This document shows, in pieces, positions 6,917 through 14,780 of a DNA stretch of 64,000 nucleotides. Each line of letters begins with the position of its first letter. Positions within the stretch are counted from its first letter, which is position 1. Source of the DNA: Thiohalocapsa sp. ML1 (GTDB taxonomy: Bacteria > Pseudomonadota > Gammaproteobacteria > Chromatiales > Chromatiaceae); contig NZ_JABX01000001.1 in NCBI RefSeq assembly GCF_001469165.1, positions 124,001 through 188,000 on the forward strand. The letters run 5' to 3'. Under the pieces are notes generated by a model, which was not told the DNA's origin, ran no database searches, and was given only the letters and a program-made list of their open reading frames with translations. A program made the translations under genes and the position numbers.

Positions 6917-9900
6917 TCACACCCGAAACACCTTCATCACCTCATCGCCCAGATGGTTGATCACCTTGACGGCGATGCGCCCGGACGCGGGTTTGGGGAA
7001 GGGACGGGAGGTGTCGCTGTTGAGGCTGGCCCAGGCGTCCTCGTCGATCTCGGCGCGGAGCGTGGTCTTGAGCGCCTTGTAGGGATCGTTGGCGCCGAGG
7101 AAGTAGGCGTGGCGCACGAAGAAGCTCTCCTCGTTGTAGTCCGTGTCGATGAACCAGCAGGCGATGCCGTCGGGGCCGTCGGAGCGGACCTCGCCGCTCT
7201 GGGGGTGGAACACATCCACGCCGTTGATCTTGACCTGCACCAGGCCGTCGCCGGCATCCAGCACGTCGATGTCCGGCTCGCCGAAGATCACGAACAGGTT
7301 GCCCTTGCCGGTGTCGGCCAGCTCCGTGGCCATGTGCAGGTCGGCGTTCATGCGCGCCTTGAGGATCGGCAGGCGCCCGAGCTTGGACAGGTCCGCCGAG
7401 TGGGCGTCGTAGCTGAAGGCGCAAGCGATGAGCACGTCGAAGCCTGCGTCCGCGGCCTCGCGGGCCGCCTGCACCAGGTCCGGGCGCGACACGGTGCCGA
7501 ACTCCGGGCCGATGAAGATCGCGGCCCGGCGTTCGACGCTGCCTGGTTCCGACGCTTCGGCGTCCCCTCGCCCCGACGCTCCAGCGTCCGAGTGTCGGGC
7601 AGACGCTCCAGCGTCGCGTGGCTCTGGCTCCGGCGCTGCCGCGCCGCGACGCTGGAGCGTCTGCCCTGGCTCCCACGCCGGAGCGTGGAAGCCAGGCGAG
7701 CCAGGCGCGTCCGGCGTGTCCGCGCCGGGCTCGGGGTAGCGCCCCTCGGCGCAGATCAGCTCGCCGGGCCAGGGGGTGAGGGACGTGAAGCGGATGCGGC
7801 CGTCCTTGTGCGCCTGCTGCACGCCGGCGGCGCGCAGGCTCTCCAGCATCAGCGCGGCAAAGTCCCGCGCCTCGCCGTAGCCGGGCTTGTCGTCCTCGAT
7901 GCCGATCAGCTCGTCGTTCTCGTCCACGCCCAGCACCCGGTGCGGCGACAGGCTCTCCACCGTAAAGGGGCCGGCGACGCGCACGGTCTGGCGGTCCTCA
8001 TAGGGCTTGTCGTACAGGTACTCGTAGTCCGCCTTGGCCGCGATGCTGGCGTCGATCTCGCGCTGGCGGGCGATGCGGGCGTGCCAGAAGTCGCCGAGCG
8101 GCGCGGCGGCGGACGCGGGCCAGTCCGCGGGGGCGTCGCGCGGCACCTCCCAATCCGTGAGCTGATGCGCCGGCACCACCTCGCCGCTCGGCATGGTGAA
8201 GGTCTCGGCGTCGGGCGCGTCGAAGCGCACCTGCTTGCCGGCCCGGCCGCCGGTGCCGACGGTGTAGGGCGTCGCGTGGCGGCGCAGCGCGGCGTTGAGG
8301 CGCTCCAGGGCCGATTGGACCTTGGGCTGCCAGTCCTCCCAGATCACATCGATCTCGGCGTTGTTGGCGATGGACTTCAGAGTGACGTGCGGCACGCGCT
8401 GGTAGACGAAGCCCTGGCGGATGTCGCCGCGAGTTGGCGCCGTCGAGGGCGCCGTGCGGGTCACCTCGGCCTCCTTCTGCTGCCCGGCGCGCGAGTCCGC
8501 GAGCAGGTAGTACGGATAGCGCGCCCCCATGATCCGCGCCCGCGCCAGCGCCAGCGCCACCCGGCTAGTGTCGATGGTGATCCAGCGCCGGCCCCATTGC
8601 TCCGCCACATAGGCCGTGGTGCCGGAGCCGCAGGTGGGGTCGAGAACGAGGTCGCCGGGGTCGGTGGTCATGAGCAGGCAGCGTTCGATAACTCCCTCAA
8701 GGGTATACACGATATAATTTGGCTTTACGCCGAAACCAGAAGCTCTTATTGAGTCCCAGTTGTTCGTCAACTGACGAAAAGGAAACGACTCATGATAGGC
8801 CTTCCTGCGCAAACTTGTGCCTACAGCAAACGCATGTCCGGAACGCAAGAACGTGCCTGCGATACCGCCGTATTCTACTGACCAATGTCTACCAGACGTT
8901 GGCCTAAATTGCCGGCCCTGAAACGATACGGGGCGACTTTCTCCCGCGCCTTGCGAGTCAGTTCCCTTGAGCCGAACGATTCTCCCATTAGGCACCGGTA
9001 CAATACCCTGCTTTTGCCGAACCGTTAGGTCTAGGATATCGCCGGCATTGGTTTCGATACATACGTACCTTTCCAAAGGATTGTCTATCGCTTCTTTCTC
9101 CGCAAGCAGTTTTCGATATTTTGTTGTCGATGCGTCACGCCCATACCAAAGAATGTAGTCGGAGATACTTGGAAGATACTTCGGGGTACGCCCGCTAGTC
9201 TTGACGAAGAGTATCTGGGCGATGTGGTTCTCCTCTCCGAACAAGTCATCCAGCAACGCCCTTATTCTATGCACATTCTCATCCCCAATCTGCACAAACA
9301 CCGACCCCGAGTCGGTCAGCAGATCGCGGGCGACGGTGAGCCGGTCGCGCAGGTAGGTGAGATAGGAATGGATGCCGTCGCGCCAGGTGTCGCGGAAGGC
9401 CTTCACCTGCTCCGGCTCGCGGGTGATGTGCGCGGTGTTGCCGTCCTTCACGTCGCGGCTGGTGGTGGACCACTGGAAGTTGGAGTTGAACTTGATGCCA
9501 TAGGGCGGATCGATATAGATGCACTGCACCTTGCCCCGCAGCCCCTCCCGCTCCGCCAGCGACGCCATGACTTGCAGGCTGTCGCCCAGGATCATGCGGT
9601 TGGTCCAATGGGCATCGTGCCGATAGAACTCGGTCTTATCCACCTCCGCCGCAATGCCATTGAAGTCCGCAAACAGGTCCAACTGCTCCGGCACCGAGCG
9701 CGCCGCAAGCGCCTCGCTCCCACGCGGAAGCCGGGGAGCAAGGGCGGACGCTCCAGCGTCCCGGAGCCCGCTGCGGCGCACCAGATCATCAATCAGCACC
9801 TTCGGGTGAATCTTCTCCTGAATGAACAGCGGCGGCGCCTGCACCACGAGGTCGGACCAATCCTGCCGGTCTTTGCCGCGCCACACGAGCTGCGGGTCCA

Positions 9901-10081
9901 AGTCCGGATCGCGGGCGGCCTTCTCATCCGCGAGCCCGCCGCCGCCGCGGGGGTAACGCACCTCCTGCGGCTGCCGGTCCGCATCCGCCAGCACGGGCTG
10001 ATACTCGGCGGTGGGGATGTTCGTGCGCCTGGCCTCGGCGTGCGTCAGCGCCTCGATGGTCTTCTGGTCTTTGTTCGCCAT
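6917..10081 (-). CDS. Type III-like site-specific DNA (adenine-N6) methyltransferase, beta class
   Basis: A 1054-residue modification subunit. Catalytic motif IV DPPYGIKFNS is at residues 191-200 and the SAM-binding motif I, LDPTCGSGTTAY, is near residue 480; this order marks a beta-class amino-methyltransferase. The segment between them (about 275-460) is the expected target recognition region. Residues 105-126 and about 797-845 are translated palindromic repeats (GLRDAGASALAPRLPRGSE; HAPAWEPGQTLQRRG), inserted in frame. The start ATG at 10081 belongs to the first of three tandem copies of the gene's 5' end. Downstream on the same strand is the PLD gene; upstream, past the RAYT insertion, is the matching restriction subunit. 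Probably functional but not proven. Confidence 0.88.
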   Translation of the reverse strand: MANKDQKTIEALTHAEARRTNIPTAEYQPVLADADRQPQEVRYPRGGGGLADEKAARDPDLDPQLVWRGKDRQDWSDLVVQAPPLFIQEKIHPKVLIDDLVRRSGLRDAGASALAPRLPRGSEALAARSVPEQLDLFADFNGIAAEVDKTEFYRHDAHWTNRMILGDSLQVMASLAEREGLRGKVQCIYIDPPYGIKFNSNFQWSTTSRDVKDGNTAHITREPEQVKAFRDTWRDGIHSYLTYLRDRLTVARDLLTDSGSVFVQIGDENVHRIRALLDDLFGEENHIAQILFVKTSGRTPKYLPSISDYILWYGRDASTTKYRKLLAEKEAIDNPLERYVCIETNAGDILDLTVRQKQGIVPVPNGRIVRLKGTDSQGAGESRPVSFQGRQFRPTSGRHWSVEYGGIAGTFLRSGHAFAVGTSLRRKAYHESFPFRQLTNNWDSIRASGFGVKPNYIVYTLEGVIERCLLMTTDPGDLVLDPTCGSGTTAYVAEQWGRRWITIDTSRVALALARARIMGARYPYYLLADSRAGQQKEAEVTRTAPSTAPTRGDIRQGFVYQRVPHVTLKSIANNAEIDVIWEDWQPKVQSALERLNAALRRHATPYTVGTGGRAGKQVRFDAPDAETFTMPSGEVVPAHQLTDWEVPRDAPADWPASAAAPLGDFWHARIARQREIDASIAAKADYEYLYDKPYEDRQTVRVAGPFTVESLSPHRVLGVDENDELIGIEDDKPGYGEARDFAALMLESLRAAGVQQAHKDGRIRFTSLTPWPGELICAEGRYPEPGADTPDAPGSPGFHAPAWEPGQTLQRRGAAAPEPEPRDAGASARHSDAGASGRGDAEASEPGSVERRAAIFIGPEFGTVSRPDLVQAAREAADAGFDVLIACAFSYDAHSADLSKLGRLPILKARMNADLHMATELADTGKGNLFVIFGEPDIDVLDAGDGLVQVKINGVDVFHPQSGEVRSDGPDGIACWFIDTDYNEESFFVRHAYFLGANDPYKALKTTLRAEIDEDAWASLNSDTSRPFPKPASGRIAVKVINHLGDEVMKVFRV
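7545..7690. repeat. In-frame palindromic repeats inside the methyltransferase gene (distal)
   Basis: About 145 bp of repeat sequence within the coding frame, made of one long-type unit (GCTCCCACGCCGGAGCGTGG near 7669) and several short-type units (GACGCTGGAGCGTC near 7646 and variants towards 7560). It is translated without stops as a peptide rich in DAGAS, HAPAWE and LQRRG. Conserved-looking sequence resumes on both sides (RYPEPGADTPD before, AAIFIGPEFGTVSRPDL after), so the element behaves as an insert in a linker. Confidence 0.85.
8700..9260. other. Low-GC segment coinciding with the methyltransferase target-recognition region
   Basis: Sampled 60-base stretches here (8701-8760, 9061-9120) have roughly 40-43 percent GC, against 60 percent or more in the flanking coding sequence. 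On the protein this covers about residues 275-460, lying between motif IV and motif I, where beta-class enzymes carry the target recognition domain. The sharp composition change inside one uninterrupted ORF suggests that the specificity domain was exchanged by recombination. Confidence 0.7.
9716..9764. repeat. In-frame palindromic repeat inside the methyltransferase gene (proximal)
   Basis: A diverged long-type unit (CTCCCACGCGGAAGCCGGGG) followed by a short-type GACGCTCCAGCGTC. It is translated as part of residues 105-126 (DAGASALAPRLPRGSE). The same pair in the same order occurs outside the gene at about 10622-10666, just 3' of the transposase gene, so this copy is recognisable as a mobile-type insert. 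Confidence 0.85.
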
Positions 10082-10573
10082 GTACTGTGCTCTTCCGTCA
10101 TCGTTGCGGATGGTCTGGCGGACGCGACGCTGGAGCGTCGGTTAGTGCTCCCACGCTGGAGCGTGGGAGCCAGGCGTGGACGCTGGAGCGTGGGAGCCAG
10201 GAGCGGCCTCGCCTGGCCTCGGCGTGCGTCAGCGCCTCGATGGTCTTCTGGTCTTTGTTCGCCGTGTGCTGTGCTCTTTCGTCATCGTTGCGGATGGTCT
10301 GGCGGACGCGACGCTGGAGCGTCGGCTACTGCTCCCACGCTGGAGCGTGGGAGCCAGGCGTGGACGCTGGAGCGTGGGAGCCAGGAGCGGACTCGCCTGG
10401 CCTCGGCGTGCGTCAGCGCCTCGATGGTCTTCCGGTCTTTGTTCGCCACGTGCTGTGCTCTTTCCGTCATCGTTGCGGATGGTCCGGCAGACGCGACGCT
10501 GGAGCGTCGGCTACTGCTCCCACGCTGGAGCGTGGGAGCCAGGCGTGGACGCTGGAGCGTGGGAGCCAGGAAT
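10029..10573. repeat. 184-bp tandem triplication carrying the methyltransferase start
   Basis: Three direct copies begin at 10029, 10213 and 10397 (exact 184-bp spacing). Each holds the first ~18 codons of the methyltransferase gene (minus strand), about 40 bp of upstream sequence, and palindromic units (GACGCTGGAGCGTC, a long GCTCCCACGCTGG-type unit and a half unit). The proximal copy has ATG, the middle copy has ACG and the distal copy GTG at the start-codon position; only the proximal copy continues into the full gene. Confidence 0.92.
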
Positions 10574-10670
10574 GCTGGACTTGCTGCCACGCTGGCGGGC
10601 GGGCGCCAGGATGCTGGACTCGCTCCCACGCGGAAGCCGGGGAGCAAGGGCCGACGCTCCAGCGTCCCGT
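10574..10670. repeat. Palindromic repeats 3' of the RAYT gene
   Basis: Diverged long-type units (CTGCCACGCTGGCGGGCGGG; CTCCCACGCGGAAGCCGGGG) and a short unit GACGCTCCAGCGTC at 10653-10666, ending 13 bases from the transposase stop codon. The short unit is in the opposite orientation to the one 5' of the gene at 11232, so the transposase is bracketed by inverted copies. Confidence 0.88.
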
Positions 10671-10679
10671 GCGCGCGCG

Positions 10680-11225
10680 TCACCATTGCGTCGTAACCTC
10701 AATCAGCGCGTCTATGCCGGCATAATTGCGCGCGCTCGAATAGCGCCAATGCAGCGGGTCATCGACATAGCCGCGCTTGACTGGGTTGTTGTGGATGTAT
10801 TCCAGCTTCTGTGTGGCCATGACGGTATCGGCGATCAGCTCGGGGTGGCTGCCCTCTTGCCAGACCTGGTGCTCGCGGTCGCGCTTATGGCGCAGCTTGT
10901 GGAAGGCGAGCAGATCAAGCACCGGTGATCTGCGGACAATGAGCCCGTCGATCATGCGCGCGGCAGTGAAGGACTTGAAGCTGGCCATGGTCTTGCCGAT
11001 GGCGGGCGACTGGGCGAGCAGGTGGCAGTGGTTTTCCATGATGACGTAGCCGTAGAGGGTCATGTCGCCGTTGTGCTGCAGGTAGGTCAGGGCGTCGAGC
11101 AGGATGCGGGCGTTGGCGGGGTGGGAGAACAGCGGCAGCCATTGGACGATGGTGCAGGTGAGGAAGTGCGGGGCCGTGGGGTCGAGGATTTTGTAGCGGT
11201 CGCGGGCCATGTGCGGGGCCTCCAT
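10680..11225 (-). CDS. REP-associated tyrosine transposase (RAYT), IS200-like
   Basis: A 181-residue Y1/HUH-fold single-stranded DNA transposase-like protein. The HUH element is MENHCHLL (H66, H68), preceded by the beta strand TLYGYVI; the N-terminal PHFLTCTIVQWLPLF and C-terminal KLEYIHNNPVKRGYV and HWRYSSARNY blocks are hallmarks of this family. The catalytic tyrosine cannot be fixed by eye. The start may be the ATG at 11225 or 11210 (MARDRYKIL); there is no clear ribosome site. RAYTs bind and cleave REP palindromes, and this gene is directly flanked by the palindromes that populate the surrounding 7 kb. It separates the restriction and modification genes. Its ability to move the repeats is inference from known RAYT/REP pairs. 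Confidence 0.88.
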   Translation of the reverse strand: MEAPHMARDRYKILDPTAPHFLTCTIVQWLPLFSHPANARILLDALTYLQHNGDMTLYGYVIMENHCHLLAQSPAIGKTMASFKSFTAARMIDGLIVRRSPVLDLLAFHKLRHKRDREHQVWQEGSHPELIADTVMATQKLEYIHNNPVKRGYVDDPLHWRYSSARNYAGIDALIEVTTQW

Positions 11226-11229
11226 TCAA

Positions 11230-11400
11230 TCGACGCTGGAGCGTCTGCCCGTGCTCCCACGCTGGAGCGTGGGAGCGAGGCGCGCCAGCGTGCCAGGCGC
11301 GCAATGCGGGCCGGGCTGGGCCGGGGTGGGCGTCGCGCCTCGCTCCGACGCTCCAGCGTCGGAGTGTCTGGCCGACGCTCCAGCGTCGCGGGCGCGCGTT
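11230..11400. repeat. Palindromic repeat cluster 5' of the RAYT gene
   Basis: The cleanest unit pair in the window: a short palindrome GACGCTGGAGCGTC at 11232-11245, a 7-base spacer (TGCCCGT), then a long palindrome at 11253-11276 with 11-base arms GCTCCCACGCT/AGCGTGGGAGC and a GG centre. Farther on (about 11343-11392) is the extended short-type unit with CTCCGACGCT/AGCGTCGGAG arms plus GTGTCTGGC and another short unit. The short-spacer-long layout resembles bacterial interspersed mosaic elements. Confidence 0.9.
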
Positions 11401-11412
11401 CGGCGTCCGCGG

Positions 11413-14400
11413 TCAGTCTGCATCGTCCGTGCTCCCGGGGTGCAGCTTGTCCGCGAGCAGCGTGTCGAAGCTCTCGCGGACCTTCTCTTCCAGGCCCTCT
11501 TCCATCTCCCAGACATCGGTCATCTCGGCGAAGGCCCAGCGGCCGAAGCCGCCGTGGTTGTTGACGCCGGGAATCCAATAGGTGTCCATGGTGTCCTTCT
11601 TGGCCTTGGCGTCTTCGCCGCGGTAGCCCTTGACCTCGATGACCAGGTGCAGCAGGTCGTCCTCGCCGTGGCCGTCGTCGATGAGGGTGATGAAGTCCGG
11701 CAGGTAGCGGCGCATCTCGCTGCCCATGCGGTAGGGCACCTCAAAGCCGAGGTTATGGTTCTTGACGTAGGCGCGGACCTGCGGATGGCCCTCCAGCACG
11801 CGGCACAGCTCGCCCTCCCAGCCGCTGTCGAGCATGGCCCAGTTGATGTGGCAGCGGGCGGCGTCGGTCTCCCAGCGGTCTTCCTTGCTGGTGCTGAAGT
11901 TGACGTGGATGGTGGAGCCGGCGGGGTTGTACGGGTCCAGCACGGGCTTCACGGGGCGGCGATGGATCTCGGCGCGGGTGATGGCGGCCGTGATGCGCTC
12001 GCAGGCCATGTCGGCCAGCTCCTGGTACATCAACAGCGCCGGGAAGGTGCCGCCCTTGCAGTCGAGCCAGCCGTCGAGCCATTGCCGGGCGATGCGCTTC
12101 AACTGGCCGAAGAGCTGCAATTGCGGCGGCTCGCCGGGGTCGCGCCACTTGGTCAGGATCAGGTGCTTGGTGAGGTGCATCAGCAGCGTGGAGTGGCGGA
12201 CTTGGTCCAGGTGCTTGAGGTCCAGATCCACGCTCTCGCCGATGATGCCGGCGTTGCGGGTGGTGGACGGACCGACGAGGTTCGGGGTCAGCACCAGCCG
12301 GGAGTCGTCGGTGAACCTGGCCTCCAGGCGCTGGTTGGGCAGCTCCACCCGGTAGCCGGCGACGCGCGGAAAGCGAATCTCCAGGTGGTCGCGCTCCGGG
12401 CGCATGGCCTTGACCTGGATGGTTTTGCGGGGCGGCTGCGGCGGCGCGACCGTAGGCTTGGCGGTGAAGTCGAACGGGATGCCGAGCACGTCGGCGTACT
12501 CGACGTTAAAGAGGTCGTCTTCGTTGAGATCGTAGGACTGGCGCCGGAGCGCCCGCCCGACCACCTGCTCGCACAGGAGCTGCGTGCCGAAGGCGCGCAC
12601 GCCGAGCACGTGCGTGACGGTGTTGGCGTCCCAGCCCTCGGTGAGCATGGACACGGACACGACGCAGCGGATGGAGCCGCCGAGCCGGCCCGGCTTGCCG
12701 ACGGTGTTCATGACCTCGCGCAGCAGGTCCTGGTCCGTCAGCTTGTCGGCGTCGGTGCGGTTGCCGGTGCGCTCGATGATCTCGCGACGGAAGCGCTCGA
12801 TCTCGTCCTTGGCCGCAGCGTGGAAGGTCTTGTCCAGCCCCTCACCGGATTCGAGCTGCTCGCTGTCGATCAGCAGCGTACGCGGGCGCGGATAGGGGTT
12901 GCCGTGCTCGTCGAAGTTGCGAAACAGCGCCAGGCGGCCTTGCTCGAAGCGGGCGCTGCCGTCGTCCTGCTCGCGCTCGAAGCCGGCGATGTAGTCGTAC
13001 ACAAGCTTGGACGTGGAGGTGTTGTTGCAGACGAGGATGAAGCAGGGCGGCACATCGACGCCGGCCTCGCGCCACAGCTCGAAGGTCTTTTCGTAGTGGC
13101 CGTAGAGGGCTTCGAGCGCGGTCTGCAGCTCCACCGGGAGGCTGAGCGGGTCCAATTGGTTGGACTTGCCGCGGCCCTTCTTCGGCATCCGCGCACGGAT
13201 GTGCTCCCAGAGGTTGCGGAATTTGGGCATCTCGCCCTCGGGCAGGTTGTCCGTCACCGGCACCCTGGGAAGCTTCACGATGCCGCACTCGATGGCGTCC
13301 ATTAGCGAGAAGTCGCTCATGGTCCACGGAAACAGCGTGCCCTCCGCATAGCCGGAGCCGCGCAGGAAGAACGGCGTGGCGGAGAGGTCGATGACGCGGT
13401 TGAGGCCGAGCTTGCGCTGCACGGCCTCAAGGCCGCTGATCCAGAGCCGCGCGGCCTCGGCGTTTTTCTGGGCTTCTTTTCGGTCGTCGCCGGTGAGCTT
13501 GTCCTCGTCGCTCTGGTCCGCCGGCTTCTCGCGGTAGCAGTGGTGGGCCTCGTCGTTGAGCACCAGGATGCCCTTCAGGCCCATCAGCTCCGGGCACACG
13601 CGCTGGAGCATCTGGCCCTCGGTCTCCAGCGTATCGAGCGCCGGGCCGCGGCCTTGCAGCAGGGCGCGGTTGCCCTTGGCCAGCTCCAGGCGCTCGCGGC
13701 GCTTGAAGGCGTGGTAGTTGGTAATGACGATCTTGGCCCGTTCCAGCTCCGGCATCAGGTCGGTGGGCACCAGCTCACGGCTCGCGTAGTAGCTGTCGAG
13801 ATCGTTCGGCAGCAGCACCCGCAGCCGGTCCTTGATGGTCAGGCCCGGCGCGACGATGAGAAATCCGCGGCTGAAACGCTTGCTGGTCTCGTAGCGAACG
13901 GCGTTGATGGTCTGCCAGGCGATGAGCATCGCCATGACCGTGGTCTTGCCGGCGCCGGTGGCGAGCTTGAGCGCGAGGCGCATGAGGCCGGGATTGGCCT
14001 CGGCGTTGGCGTTGTCGAGGTGCGCCAGGTAGCGTTGCCGCACCTTGCCCAGCTTTGGCGCCACTTCGATCAACCAGATGGCTGTCTCAACCGCCTCGAT
14101 CTGGCAGAAGAAGGGCCGGATGCCGGTGAAGTCGTCCTGGCGCCAGCGTTTAAGCAGCCTGGCGGTCTCCGGCGTGACCTTCCATTCGGCCTCCGGCAGC
14201 AGACGCCAACGGTCCACGTGCTCGCGGACTTCGTTCAAGATCGCGGTGTGCGCGTAGCGCTGCGTTTCGCCGGAAAGCTCCTCGACCTCATCCAGCGCGA
14301 GGCCCTGCTGTCGGGGCTTCGGCTTGCGCTTCTTCGGCTTCGGGATCGGCGTGATGAACTCAGCCGGGCGCCGCGTGTTGATGATCTGCTGCGTCGGCTG

Positions 14401-14484
14401 GCCCTGCGGGTCCAGCTCCCAATGCCGACTCGGACACGCGTAGGGCGAGTTGAGTATCGGCCGCTCGAAGAATGGGTTGTCCAA
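11413..14484 (-). CDS. Type III-like restriction endonuclease/helicase subunit (BPTD_3080-like)
   Basis: A 1023-residue SF2 helicase-nuclease. Walker A LATGAGKTTVMAML is at residues 174-187, the DEAH box is in VLNDEAHHCYR, DLSATPFFLRGSG is motif III, and EGWDANTVTHVLG and EQVVGRALRR are motifs V and VI. A PD-(D/E)xK-type nuclease signature, VIEVKGYRGEDAKAKK, lies near the C-terminus (about residue 945). The N-terminus MDNPFFERPILNSPYACPSR and the PKPKKRKPKPRQQ linker are typical of this family. It pairs with the methyltransferase 1.3 kb downstream, from which it is separated by the RAYT and repeats. The gene starts 296 bp downstream of dsrS on the same strand. Confidence 0.9.
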   Translation of the reverse strand: MDNPFFERPILNSPYACPSRHWELDPQGQPTQQIINTRRPAEFITPIPKPKKRKPKPRQQGLALDEVEELSGETQRYAHTAILNEVREHVDRWRLLPEAEWKVTPETARLLKRWRQDDFTGIRPFFCQIEAVETAIWLIEVAPKLGKVRQRYLAHLDNANAEANPGLMRLALKLATGAGKTTVMAMLIAWQTINAVRYETSKRFSRGFLIVAPGLTIKDRLRVLLPNDLDSYYASRELVPTDLMPELERAKIVITNYHAFKRRERLELAKGNRALLQGRGPALDTLETEGQMLQRVCPELMGLKGILVLNDEAHHCYREKPADQSDEDKLTGDDRKEAQKNAEAARLWISGLEAVQRKLGLNRVIDLSATPFFLRGSGYAEGTLFPWTMSDFSLMDAIECGIVKLPRVPVTDNLPEGEMPKFRNLWEHIRARMPKKGRGKSNQLDPLSLPVELQTALEALYGHYEKTFELWREAGVDVPPCFILVCNNTSTSKLVYDYIAGFEREQDDGSARFEQGRLALFRNFDEHGNPYPRPRTLLIDSEQLESGEGLDKTFHAAAKDEIERFRREIIERTGNRTDADKLTDQDLLREVMNTVGKPGRLGGSIRCVVSVSMLTEGWDANTVTHVLGVRAFGTQLLCEQVVGRALRRQSYDLNEDDLFNVEYADVLGIPFDFTAKPTVAPPQPPRKTIQVKAMRPERDHLEIRFPRVAGYRVELPNQRLEARFTDDSRLVLTPNLVGPSTTRNAGIIGESVDLDLKHLDQVRHSTLLMHLTKHLILTKWRDPGEPPQLQLFGQLKRIARQWLDGWLDCKGGTFPALLMYQELADMACERITAAITRAEIHRRPVKPVLDPYNPAGSTIHVNFSTSKEDRWETDAARCHINWAMLDSGWEGELCRVLEGHPQVRAYVKNHNLGFEVPYRMGSEMRRYLPDFITLIDDGHGEDDLLHLVIEVKGYRGEDAKAKKDTMDTYWIPGVNNHGGFGRWAFAEMTDVWEMEEGLEEKVRESFDTLLADKLHPGSTDDAD

Positions 14485-14780
14485 GCTCCCTCCCGTGCGT
14501 CTTGCCTAGGCGGACCGCTCCGGCTCTGCACACGGCAAAGCAGCCGGCGCGTCCGCGCCAAGGGCATTTGTGCACGAACACCCCTGGTCAGCGCAAGCCC
14601 TACCCGGTAATCGGGTTCAATCCTGCGCGCCCGCTCGACGTCGACAGGATTCGCAGGCTGCGCGAGGGGATCGGACTCTCTACTCCCGGTCGCTTGTTCG
14701 GGAACCGGTGATCGACCAGCACGCAACGCGTCGAGCGGCCGCAGCACGGGCGATCAATGGCGCTCGGTCATCCCAGTGCG
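14485..14780. other. Gap between the defence region and dsrS
   Basis: No gene is supported. A perfect 10-bp inverted repeat, CCGCTCGACG (14631-14640) and CGTCGAGCGG (14729-14738), encloses a short plus-strand frame ending ...IRRLREGIGLSTPGRLFGNR that vaguely resembles an HTH fragment and may be a gene relic. A GGTTCAATCC string at 14613 recalls a tRNA T-loop, but no tRNA fold surrounds it. Confidence 0.5.

Noticed and set aside
4153-11412. CRISPR array made of the palindromic repeats
   Set aside because: Repeat spacing and length are irregular, spacers are not unique constant-length pieces, and units are of two alternating types; they fit RAYT-linked REP elements.
11226-11580. Minus- and plus-strand ORFs rich in DAGAS, HAPAWE and LQRRG peptides
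   Set aside because: These are translations of the palindromic repeats, not proteins.
14590-14660. tRNA-like T-loop string GGTTCAATCC
   Set aside because: No matching acceptor, D or anticodon arms could be folded around it.
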